Notes under the pieces: model-generated
Databases searched by the model: none
What the model saw: only the letters and a program-made list of their open reading frames with translations
Told to the model about the DNA's origin: nothing
Translations under genes and position numbers: made by a program
IMG/VR virus record: IMGVR_UViG_3300011113_000117
Coordinates: 1-28,294 of that record
DNA: 28,294 nucleotides
Strand: one strand, 5' to 3'
DNA from: a virus
Part shown: positions 14,339 through 22,041 of the stretch, one piece after another
Layout: each line of letters opens with the position of its first letter
How positions within the stretch are numbered: the stretch's first letter is position 1

Positions 14339-15660
14339 GCAACTCCTGCACTCCTTGTCCACCGAGCCTTCCCGCATTGCCGGGTTTCTGTGAGCCACTT
14401 CCAATCACATCACAGCCTAAACGGCTGGTTGTAGAAGACAACGCATCTTGCCAAGCAACGATGCAGACACCAACCAACCCGTCGGTTCTGATCCGAAATA
14501 CTCAAGGCAATATCGCATGGGAAGAAGGATCGAATGGCCAGTATCTATCAGTTCAAGGAGGAGAGCCTTCGTTCACAAACCTTCCAGACGGATCAATCTC
14601 CAATCCGATCTCCTACCCGCTGCTGCAACAGAACACGGGAACAACCGATGCCAGACTCATTACGCAGCAGAATAGCGGCGTTCTTCGGAATTGGAGGCCA
14701 TCTGGAAGTTCGGCAACCCCGCGCCTTCTTAATGATAAGAATGGACAATGGGAAGTTGAAACGATTAACAACCTGCTGCCATCCGGCCAAGGCTTGATTA
14801 TCCGCGACACGTCAAACAATCTCGTTGTTGTTCCCAATGGTGTATCTGGAGCGAGCTTGCAGATGGTTGGGACAAACATCCAATTCGTTGCGGCTCCTGC
14901 AAACCAATTTCCAGGTGGCCATCTCTACGGACTAACCATTTCCAACAACGTCAGCGACCCCAACAACGATTTGGATATTTCTGTGGGCGAATGCCGCTCG
15001 GCCACGAATACGACAGACTTGATTCTGACCGCCGGACTGACAAAACTCAGTGATGCGCCTTGGGCGGCAGGGAACAATGTGGGAGGAATGGATGTCGGGG
15101 TCAAACCAAACAATGGAACGCTTCATGTTTATGTCATTGGAAACGGCTCAACTGTTGATGTGATCTTTTCCCAGAGCGCAATCAGTCCTGCATTGCCGGG
15201 AGGATACACGCAATATCGGCGTATTGGCGCGGTGACTACTGATGGAACGGGATCAATCCGCAGATTCGTTCAATTCGGCGATAGGTTCCTTTATACAGGA
15301 AAGCCGATTGCTGATTTAGCACCGGGAACGGTTGCTGCGGGAGGAACGCTCATCCCTCTTACTGTTCCAGCAGGAATCAAAGTTTCTCCAATCATAAATG
15401 GATTTGAACAAAACACAAACGTCTTTGCAACATTTTACGATCCAGATTCTACTTGGCCGTCATCCAATACTCCACAAGGCTCAAATGGAGCTGGGGCCGT
15501 TTTACTTCAAAAGAATGCTTTATATTCTGGATTCGCTCCGCTGTTTGGTTTAATGACAAATACGGTGCGGCAGATCGGCATAGATACAAACTCGCAGTCA
15601 AGTGCCTACTATCTGGACACATACGGCTGGTTCGACCAACGTGGAAGATTGCAACCCTAA
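14335..15660 (+). CDS. Tail structural protein, possible receptor-binding
   Basis: A 441-residue protein starting by ATGA overlap. The N-terminus is Cys/Pro-rich (MSNSCTPCPPSLPALPGFC), similar in style to the tailspike start and possibly a conserved docking element. The region to residue about 190 contains fibre-shaft-like blocks (SVLIRNTQGNIAWEEGSNGQ, then YLSVQGGEP; also LIIRDTSNNLVVV). The C-terminal half (residues about 200-441) is a beta domain with GGHLYGLTISNNVSDP and a YLDTYGWFDQRG ending, a type of receptor-facing or collar domain often found in phage tail proteins. No enzymatic motif is seen. Its TAA overlaps the next ATG (TAATG), so it is translated together with the large tail protein downstream. 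Confidence 0.6.
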   Translation: MSNSCTPCPPSLPALPGFCEPLPITSQPKRLVVEDNASCQATMQTPTNPSVLIRNTQGNIAWEEGSNGQYLSVQGGEPSFTNLPDGSISNPISYPLLQQNTGTTDARLITQQNSGVLRNWRPSGSSATPRLLNDKNGQWEVETINNLLPSGQGLIIRDTSNNLVVVPNGVSGASLQMVGTNIQFVAAPANQFPGGHLYGLTISNNVSDPNNDLDISVGECRSATNTTDLILTAGLTKLSDAPWAAGNNVGGMDVGVKPNNGTLHVYVIGNGSTVDVIFSQSAISPALPGGYTQYRRIGAVTTDGTGSIRRFVQFGDRFLYTGKPIADLAPGTVAAGGTLIPLTVPAGIKVSPIINGFEQNTNVFATFYDPDSTWPSSNTPQGSNGAGAVLLQKNALYSGFAPLFGLMTNTVRQIGIDTNSQSSAYYLDTYGWFDQRGRLQP

Positions 15661-17507
15661 TGGCAACAGAAGGATCAGTCTTTGACGGATTTCAAAGTGT
15701 CGTAGCGCAGGATGCAGACACGCATCCTTCATTTCTGCCAGAATACTATGTAGCAGAATCCGTAAATAGAACCTTTCGCGGGGGAGTCAATCGAACCCGG
15801 CCATCAATCCGCTGGTTAGACATTAAGGCCGGAGAAGGGCAGCCCGAGACTATCGTTTCCGATATTCAGAATGGAAACTTCCAAGGCAGCTATCCCTACC
15901 GCCGAACAAAATATGAGGCCAATGATGGATTATTGTTGGCAGTATCGGGAGTGATCTATTTCTTGAGAATCACTGGATCGACTGCATACGCCTACAAGAT
16001 CATTGATGGAAATGATCCCAGCCTAATGCACACTTGGTTCGTGCAGGCGGAGGATCGAGTATATATCCAAAACGGCTATCAGAATGCGATTGCGTGGGGC
16101 GGTGATCTTTCGATCCCAGCCTACCGCCTCAATCCATATGAGGACGAGATGCCGATTGGAACGATCATGGAATATGCGTTCGGGCGGGTGTTCGTATCCG
16201 ACAAGTTCAACAACATCTACGCATCGGACATCATCTACGGAAACGGATTCACGGATACCAAGAACACAGAGAACTTCACGGAGATTCAATACTGGGCGGA
16301 AGGAGGAGCGTTCACGACTCCAGCCAACATGGGCAACATTACAGCCATGAAGGTGATGCCATACATCGGAGGCAACCTTCGTGGCCAAGGTGAGCTTGTG
16401 GTCTTGACTGCAAATGGGGCATTCTCAATGGACGTTAGCCTTCCAAGATCAGAGTGGGCAAACCGCCAGATTCAGCGCATCAGCCTACTTGGCCGTGGAT
16501 GCACCAGCCCATACACGACATTAGCTAACAGCGAGCTTTGGTTTCGCTCGCATGATGGTTGGGCGTTTTACTCAAACAGCCAATCGGAGTTTGGGCGATA
16601 CTTCTCCATGCGGAAGCTATCCCGTGAGGTCAACAAGTGGGTAAGTAGGGACACAAACTGGCTAAAGCAGTTTGCTTCGGCCATGTTCTTCAACAACTAT
16701 CTCATCAGCACCGTGGCTCCAGAAGCGAAGAGAACGAGCGCAAGTGGCTTGAACCGCTATCATCGCGGTATGGTTGTTCTCGACTTGGATCAATCGGCCA
16801 GCCCTGCGCCTGATGCCCAACTTTCATTTCGGTGGAATGGCCTTTGGACAGGGATGCGACCAACGCAACTGGTATCAGCAGTCATCGCTGGTCAGCAACG
16901 AGGTTTCGCATTCAGCTTTGACCAAGACGAAAAGAATCGACTCTATGAAATCACCAATGAGCATGGTGACGATTACGGCCCAAACGGAACAAGCAAGACG
17001 GTGAGTTTCTTTACTACTGGCAGGTATGATTTCTCTCGCTCAGAAGCTACAAATCGCTTTATCCGCAAGCGCATCACTGGCGGCGAAATGTGGTTGTCAG
17101 AAATCGGCGGCGAGGTGACAACCCAAGTAGAGTATCGAGCGGACAGCAACCCATGCTGGAGTGAGCTTAAAGTCCCAACAACATATGGATGCAATCCATG
17201 CTCACCAGTTATCAAGAGTGAGTGTTCCCCGGCCCGTGGTGGCAAGCGGTATAAACGCTATAAGTTCAACTCGCCAGACCCAGAACTCTGCAACGACATT
17301 GCTGGGATTCCAGCAGTGGAGGGAAGTGAGTTTCAAATCAAAGTTTCCTTGACAGGACAGGCTACCATCGACAGAGTTAGGTTAATGGCGAACATCAAGA
17401 ACAACGAAGATTCGCCAGTTGGAGATTGTCCCGAAGAAGAGCAGGAGTGTCCAGAGATAATCTGTTGTCCTGAAAGATATTGGGATTACTCCATCACCAA
17501 AAAATAA
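15660..17507 (+). CDS. Large tail protein, tail tubular protein B-like
   Basis: A 615-residue protein. The start at 15660 (MATEGSVFDGFQ) is chosen for its TAATG overlap; a longer frame upstream is only a shadow of the previous gene. Near the start it has NRTFRGGVNRTRPSIRWLDI, and the body is a series of beta blades (YAYKIIDGNDPSLMHTWFV, NGYQNAIAWGG, FGRVFVSDKFNNIYASD), recalling the beta-propeller nozzle proteins of short-tailed phages (T7 gp12-like). The C-terminal 80 residues are strikingly Cys-rich (CNPCSPV, CPEEEQECPEIICCPERY), perhaps disulphide-stabilised or metal-bound. A smaller partner of adaptor type lies at 18227. The nozzle assignment is structural intuition, not motif proof. Confidence 0.55.
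   Translation: MATEGSVFDGFQSVVAQDADTHPSFLPEYYVAESVNRTFRGGVNRTRPSIRWLDIKAGEGQPETIVSDIQNGNFQGSYPYRRTKYEANDGLLLAVSGVIYFLRITGSTAYAYKIIDGNDPSLMHTWFVQAEDRVYIQNGYQNAIAWGGDLSIPAYRLNPYEDEMPIGTIMEYAFGRVFVSDKFNNIYASDIIYGNGFTDTKNTENFTEIQYWAEGGAFTTPANMGNITAMKVMPYIGGNLRGQGELVVLTANGAFSMDVSLPRSEWANRQIQRISLLGRGCTSPYTTLANSELWFRSHDGWAFYSNSQSEFGRYFSMRKLSREVNKWVSRDTNWLKQFASAMFFNNYLISTVAPEAKRTSASGLNRYHRGMVVLDLDQSASPAPDAQLSFRWNGLWTGMRPTQLVSAVIAGQQRGFAFSFDQDEKNRLYEITNEHGDDYGPNGTSKTVSFFTTGRYDFSRSEATNRFIRKRITGGEMWLSEIGGEVTTQVEYRADSNPCWSELKVPTTYGCNPCSPVIKSECSPARGGKRYKRYKFNSPDPELCNDIAGIPAVEGSEFQIKVSLTGQATIDRVRLMANIKNNEDSPVGDCPEEEQECPEIICCPERYWDYSITKK
15851..15864 (+). repeat. TATCG-N4-CGATA palindrome, copy 7 (reverse form)
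   Basis: TATCGTTTCCGATA, the exact reverse complement of TATCGGAAACGATA, inside the large tail protein gene, reading T-I-V-S-D-I. Confidence 0.8.
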
Positions 17508-17509
17508 CT

Positions 17510-18025
17510 ATGGACAATCAGCAAAGTAGCCCTCAAATTATTTTCCCCAATGTGCCAGATGATTTCTGTCCTACTGGCAACTGGCAAGAGGTTTTGCAAG
17601 AGTTCATCGACATTGTTCTCTCAAATGGAACTATCAACGTGCCGGGGCTGGGCGATGTAACGCCAGCTAAAATTGAAGAGATTGAAGATGAGTTGCAAGA
17701 CCTCCAGAATCAAATCACCAGCAATGATTCTGATATTGCGAGCATTCAGAGCCAGCTTCAAAATATCCCGCACATTAGACAAGGAATAATTACTGGAGTT
17801 GCAGCAGGGAACTCTACGCAAACTGTAACATTTGCGACTTTTGAAACATCTAATTACAGTGTTGCCTTTACGCCGATCTCCTCAAACTACGCAACCGCAC
17901 AAGCTCCAGTAATCTCTATTGGATCAACAAAGACCAGTTCATCATTCTCCGTATATATCAGCAACAACACGCAAGCGGGCAATCCGATTGTGGTTGATAT
18001 TATGTGGATGGCCATTCACCCCTAA
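17510..18025 (+). CDS. Short fibre-type protein with C-terminal beta-sandwich
   Basis: A 171-residue protein. The ATG at 17510 follows the previous stop by two bases, which is better than an overlapping in-frame ATG at 17480. Residues 1-55 contain NVPDDFCPTGNWQEVLQEF; residues 57-88 form a short coiled coil (IEEIEDELQDLQNQI) that would trimerise the protein. The C-terminal half (QTVTFATFETSNYSVAFTPI to the end) is a compact beta domain like those at the tips of small phage fibres. It is likely a trimeric appendage of the tail. No SD is seen; the leader is A-rich. Confidence 0.6.
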   Translation: MDNQQSSPQIIFPNVPDDFCPTGNWQEVLQEFIDIVLSNGTINVPGLGDVTPAKIEEIEDELQDLQNQITSNDSDIASIQSQLQNIPHIRQGIITGVAAGNSTQTVTFATFETSNYSVAFTPISSNYATAQAPVISIGSTKTSSSFSVYISNNTQAGNPIVVDIMWMAIHP

Positions 18026-18049
18026 ACAACAACCAACCAAACCAAACCT

Positions 18050-18211
18050 ATGACAACCCTAAAAGGAACAGACCCCAAGCTCGTTAGCGGTGGCGCACCC
18101 ACCCGTGGCAAAATCGGCGAAGGAATGGGCAACAAGCCCAATCTCGGATCCAAGAAGCCAAGCATCTACACGACCGCTGGCACTCCCAAGCAAGGCTACA
18201 AAACCGCTTAA
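18050..18211 (+). CDS. Small basic Gly/Lys-rich protein
   Basis: A 53-residue protein, mostly Gly, Lys, Thr and Pro (GNKPNLGSKKPS, then GTPKQGYKTA), strongly basic and probably disordered. Its leader is AACCAACCAAACCAAACCT, the clearest example of the A/C-rich leaders here. It lies in frame between two structural genes and its stop is followed by one base and then a palindrome. It might bind DNA or act as a small tail or head accessory. The function is unknown; the case for a real gene rests on the leader, spacing and non-random composition. Confidence 0.55.
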   Translation: MTTLKGTDPKLVSGGAPTRGKIGEGMGNKPNLGSKKPSIYTTAGTPKQGYKTA

Positions 18212-18212
18212 T

Positions 18213-18226
18213 TATCGGAATCGATA
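18213..18226 (+). repeat. TATCG-N4-CGATA palindrome, copy 8, abutting a start codon
   Basis: TATCGGAATCGATA; its last A is directly followed by the ATG at 18227. It makes up 14 of the 15 bases between the two genes, so there is no room for any other start signal. Confidence 0.8.
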
Positions 18227-19207
18227 ATGGTTGAGACGCTTGAAAGCATGGTTGAGTTGGTCAAGGGCTTTGTCGGAGATTCCGGCAGTTGCTCGTATGA
18301 TCGTGCCGCAAAAGCAATCAACCAAGCGCGGCGACTATTGTGGAACAAGCGCGAGTGGAATGCAACGGCTGAATATGCCTGCATCAAATGCGTGGACGGG
18401 TGCTTCACATTGCCTAATCGCTATGAGCAAATCAAGCTCGCGTGGTTAGACGGCAACCCGGCAAGTCTCGCAGATGAGTGGTTCAACGCCACAGGATTCG
18501 GCCAAGAGTATTACTCTCGCGGATTCCGCGACGAATACTCAGTCCATCGGCTTATCACTGAAGTCGGAGGCAAGCACGTTGTATTCAACGAATACACGCT
18601 TCGTCCGTATCAAATCCTTGCTCTTGGCGAAAGCCAATTAGACGAGGGAGTGAAACTACTTTTCGAGGCGTATGACCAATACGGATCATACAGCAACGTG
18701 AAAGTTCCGATTCAGAACCAATACACAAAGGCCATTGCGCCCGATACGATCGTTGCAATCAGAGCGGTATCGAAGCCGCTTACAAATGGGCGGGTCCGCA
18801 TCTATGCCTACGATCCGGTTATCGACATGAAGTTCCTGATTGCAATTTATCAGGCTGATGACGTGAACCCAACATTCCGTAGATTCCGCATTCCCAAAAA
18901 AGTCGAGTGCATCACGATCTATGCCACCAAGAAATACAAAGACTTGGAGGACAAGAAGGAATTGGTGGAGTTTAGTCCAGATGCCATGATCTATGCAATT
19001 CTTGCGCTTAACTCGCGTGAGAATCGGAAGGCGCAAGAGTTTATCAACAACCTAAACTTGGCTGTGGCTGAAGCAGAGAAAGAGATGGAGGGAGACGAAA
19101 TACCAACAGCGGCCCCGATTCGTTTCGCCAGCGTGAGCCGACCAGAAAATCTTATTGGCGGATACTGGGGCTACCCAAGCAACTCGGATTACTTCCTACG
19201 CCCATGA
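18227..19207 (+). CDS. Head-tail adaptor / tail tubular protein A-like
   Basis: A 326-residue protein. The N-terminal 60 residues are helical with the pattern YDRAAKAINQARRLLWNKRE, typical of ring proteins that dock under the portal (T7 gp11 or P22 gp4 type). The middle is beta-rich (YACIKCVDGCFTLPNRYEQI) and the end is helical with KAQEFINNLNLAVAEAEKEM. Together with the nozzle-like protein upstream this would make the short tail. The start at 18227 abuts a palindrome; an ATG seven codons later is possible but no better. Function is inferred from layout and helix pattern. It ends by ATGA overlap with the next gene. Confidence 0.5.
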   Translation: MVETLESMVELVKGFVGDSGSCSYDRAAKAINQARRLLWNKREWNATAEYACIKCVDGCFTLPNRYEQIKLAWLDGNPASLADEWFNATGFGQEYYSRGFRDEYSVHRLITEVGGKHVVFNEYTLRPYQILALGESQLDEGVKLLFEAYDQYGSYSNVKVPIQNQYTKAIAPDTIVAIRAVSKPLTNGRVRIYAYDPVIDMKFLIAIYQADDVNPTFRRFRIPKKVECITIYATKKYKDLEDKKELVEFSPDAMIYAILALNSRENRKAQEFINNLNLAVAEAEKEMEGDEIPTAAPIRFASVSRPENLIGGYWGYPSNSDYFLRP

Positions 19208-19698
19208 CACTTGAACTTAAAGAGAAGATCAAAGCGACCGAATGGCTTGGCTTCGGCGATCCAGAGGACATCTTAAACCTCGCGGACGTGGAAATCTTAA
19301 AACTACCGCAAATCGAATGCCCATTAGTTCACCGTTTCACTCCGCACCTTTACACCCGCGAGATTCATATGCCAGCGGGTTGTATCGTTTCTTCTCTGCT
19401 GCACCTGACGACACACCCATTCTTCATAATGAAGGGCGATGTGAGTGTCTGGTATCACGATATGCCAGTCCAGCGATACAAAGCACCCTACACGGGGATC
19501 ACTCAAGCCGGGACTCGCAGGCTCCTCTTCACCCATGAAGACACAATCTGGTCAACCTGTCATGTGACAGACAAGACCGACCCGGATGAGATTATGGAGG
19601 AGATCACATCAAACGACTTCAATCCTCTCGTTGACAAAAACCACCCACGCCTTAATCAATGGAGGCATAACCGCTTTGCATTGGAGGAAGCCAAATGA
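19204..19698 (+). CDS. Cupin-like protein in the virion operon
   Basis: A 164-residue protein. The central region (HMPAGCIVSSLLHLTTHPFF, then IMKGDVSVWY, then AGTRRLLFTHEDTIWSTCHV) has the strand order and Gly/His placement of a small cupin beta-barrel, with His residues in the first and second motifs. Cupins bind metals or sugars, but here the gene is wedged by ATGA overlaps between the tail adaptor and ejection proteins, so a structural or assembly role is as likely as catalysis. The fold call is moderate and the function unknown. Confidence 0.5.
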   Translation: MTLELKEKIKATEWLGFGDPEDILNLADVEILKLPQIECPLVHRFTPHLYTREIHMPAGCIVSSLLHLTTHPFFIMKGDVSVWYHDMPVQRYKAPYTGITQAGTRRLLFTHEDTIWSTCHVTDKTDPDEIMEEITSNDFNPLVDKNHPRLNQWRHNRFALEEAK

Positions 19699-20705
19699 TT
19701 CACATACCCATCGAGGAAAGATACAATAAGAACCGTGGAATGTTCCATTCGGGAGCGTTTGCGATTGCCGCTGGTGTAGCTGGAGTAGGTGCGGCGGCAA
19801 CCAGTGGAATTATGGGAGCGCAAGCCGCATCGCGAGCAGCCCGCGCACAAGGGGCGGCAGCCAAGAAGTATCAAAAGCAACAAAAGAAGATTAGTCAGAA
19901 TCTTCAACAACAACTCGCTCAAGTCGATACAAACATTCAAGCTCCCCAATACAATGTTGGAGCGATGATTGGAGATGCGGAGCGCATGACGGCCTACAAC
20001 TTGGCGCAACTTGAGAAAGCACTTCCGGGGGCGCAGGCCGCAAGAGTCGGATCGCAACAGGCACTTCAACAACAGCAGCAACGAGTAGAGGGCATTGGGA
20101 AAATCTTGGATGAGTATGCAAGTGGGAGGTTGCCAAAAGAGCTTGCTGATGAAATCACAAGAAATGTTGCAGAGCGATATGGTGCTGGACTCGCGCCCGG
20201 CGTCCAAGGTTTTTATGGACAGCAGGCGGCATTTCAAGGAGCAAGAGGGTTAGGGCTTGGAGCATTAGGGCTTCAACAATACGCCATTGGCGCAATGCCG
20301 GGCGTTACAAGCCAGCTTGGTGCTATCGCAAACACCCAACAGAACTGGCAGCAAGTTGCGGGTTCATTTATTGCAAACCCCATTGCGGCGGGTCAACTAC
20401 AACTTGGATACGGAGAAGCAGGAATGCGAGCGCAAGAAGCTCAAGCCAGATTGAAGCTGGCAGGAATTGAAATGCAAAACCTGCAAAATCAACGTGCGGC
20501 TCAAGGCATTTATCAATCCAGTCAAGATGCAATAGAGGCTACGCTGGCTGGCCGACAAGCTATCGCCAGCGGAGTGCAGGGTGTTGGAAGTGCAATTCAA
20601 GGCGGTTTATCTGGAGTGTCCGGCGCATACGGGCAACAGCAAACAGCGAGACTTTACGATGCCCGAACTCAAGCGATGGGCGGGCGTTCCATTTTCCCAA
20701 CATAA
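19695..20705 (+). CDS. Internal virion (ejection) protein, membrane-active N-terminus
   Basis: A 336-residue protein. Residues about 20-50 are an Ala/Gly-rich hydrophobic segment (AFAIAAGVAGVGAAATSG) able to insert in a membrane. After it comes a long Gln/Ala-rich helical region (YQKQQKKISQNLQQQLAQ) and further Gly/Ala-rich helices (GARGLGLGALGLQQYAIGA). This is the usual make-up of podoviral ejection proteins (T7 gp14 type) that form a channel across the cell envelope. This gene has the best Shine-Dalgarno-like sequence of the window, GGAGGA about ten bases before its ATG. It is the first of three consecutive genes of this kind. Confidence 0.6.
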   Translation: MIHIPIEERYNKNRGMFHSGAFAIAAGVAGVGAAATSGIMGAQAASRAARAQGAAAKKYQKQQKKISQNLQQQLAQVDTNIQAPQYNVGAMIGDAERMTAYNLAQLEKALPGAQAARVGSQQALQQQQQRVEGIGKILDEYASGRLPKELADEITRNVAERYGAGLAPGVQGFYGQQAAFQGARGLGLGALGLQQYAIGAMPGVTSQLGAIANTQQNWQQVAGSFIANPIAAGQLQLGYGEAGMRAQEAQARLKLAGIEMQNLQNQRAAQGIYQSSQDAIEATLAGRQAIASGVQGVGSAIQGGLSGVSGAYGQQQTARLYDARTQAMGGRSIFPT

Positions 20706-20711
20706 AAACCT

Positions 20712-22040
20712 ATGGCACTACCAGCACTCATCACGGACTTCAACAAACAGACTGTCAACTATGGCGTGGCTGTTGGCGAATCGTTGCAAAAGCTCGGCCA
20801 ACAAGTCGGACAGACGCTCGCGATGCAGGAGTATCAAAAGCAGGCGGCAGAGCTTGCGCCACAACTATCCGAGACATACAAGGCGGCATACACGGATATT
20901 GCCAGCGGGACTTCGGAGGGATTGGCTCGCGGGATGGGAACACTGATTGATGTGGCGAGCAGAAACCCGCAGCTTTACTCCAATCCAATTCTCGCGCAGA
21001 TGAACCAGCAAGCTGCCCAGTTTGGGAAGGAAGCCGCTGACTTGACGATTGCACTTAGAGTGGCACAGTTGCGTTATGGTGGTGGCGGTGGTGGTGACGA
21101 AATGACTCCAGAGCAGATGCAAGAATTTTTGAGCTTCGGTCAAACACCCGCAGAAGAAACAGATCAACAGCCTGCACCTACAGGCCAAGTTAAATTTGAT
21201 GTTAGACCAGAAGAGCTTCCAGTTAATCAACCATCAGCAATAGCAACGCCAGGGCAACAACCTCCAGCGAAACCAGTTCCAGAAGCCGTGGTCGAAATAC
21301 TTCCAGAAGTGGGAAGAAGACCTACAACAGCAATACCATCAGCAGTAGCAACGCCACCCCCTCCCGCACCCAAACTGGAATACGATTCCCAAAAAGAAAA
21401 ACCAAAGGATATTTCCAAAGCTCTTTCTGCATTAACCGGAACACTTCCCAGTGTAGTCATTCCAAAAACATATCAAGAAGAAGAATTTTCTCAAACGCGA
21501 GGCTTTACTGGAAAAGGACAACCAACAGCCTCAACAACAAGAAAGGTAAAAGACGTTGGAGAAAAGCAAGCTGAAGAAGCACAGAAGAAACTAAGGGAAT
21601 ATGAAGGGTATGCGACACAGCTTGGGTCGGATTCAAGACTGGCAAACTTGATTGCCAAGAATGGAATTGACCAATACAACATTGGAACTGCGCCTATTCA
21701 GAGGGGCATTCCCGGTGGGATTCAAATTGGTGGCACATCAACGGAAACTCGTCTGTATGGCCCTGATCTACCATCGGGAGGATACTTGCTCACTAACGAA
21801 ATGGAAAAAGCCTTCAATGCTCTGAAGGGCTTTCAGAATGAGGCTGGAGGTTACGGAATAAAATTCTTGCCAATGAAGCGAGAAGCACCTAAACCTACTT
21901 CATCGGCCACTCCTGCTGGCGCGTCACGCCGCATTCCCGTTCAAGTAGATAACATGGGCAACTCTTATATTACGTTGCCTAATGGACAACGCCGAATTTT
22001 AACAAAAGAAGAAATAGCAAGAATCAAAGAAGAAAAATAA
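20712..22040 (+). CDS. Probable second internal virion protein, Pro/Gln-rich
   Basis: A 442-residue protein. Residues 1-120 are helical and Ala/Gln-rich, similar in style to the previous protein. Then come a glycine run (YGGGGGGDE) and a long disordered Pro/Glu/Gln region (about 135-235) containing a repeated PSA-I/V-ATP element, encoded by near-identical 21-base repeats at 21231 and 21336. The C-terminal part has a small folded region, and the end is VDNMGNSYITLPNGQRRIL plus a charged helix. The place between an ejection-type protein and the giant protein suggests an internal virion role. The Pro-rich linker style is shared with the giant gene downstream. Confidence 0.55.
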   Translation: MALPALITDFNKQTVNYGVAVGESLQKLGQQVGQTLAMQEYQKQAAELAPQLSETYKAAYTDIASGTSEGLARGMGTLIDVASRNPQLYSNPILAQMNQQAAQFGKEAADLTIALRVAQLRYGGGGGGDEMTPEQMQEFLSFGQTPAEETDQQPAPTGQVKFDVRPEELPVNQPSAIATPGQQPPAKPVPEAVVEILPEVGRRPTTAIPSAVATPPPPAPKLEYDSQKEKPKDISKALSALTGTLPSVVIPKTYQEEEFSQTRGFTGKGQPTASTTRKVKDVGEKQAEEAQKKLREYEGYATQLGSDSRLANLIAKNGIDQYNIGTAPIQRGIPGGIQIGGTSTETRLYGPDLPSGGYLLTNEMEKAFNALKGFQNEAGGYGIKFLPMKREAPKPTSSATPAGASRRIPVQVDNMGNSYITLPNGQRRILTKEEIARIKEEK

Positions 22041-22041
22041 C

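Noticed and set aside
15453-15659. Longer upstream start for the large tail protein
   Set aside because: It would overlap the previous gene by 208 bases; the ATG at 15660 makes the TAATG overlap used elsewhere and begins a typical N-terminus.
18740-18785. Further TATCG half-sites (for example near 18768, 15945 and 19382)
   Set aside because: Only one arm is present; such pentamers are expected many times by chance.
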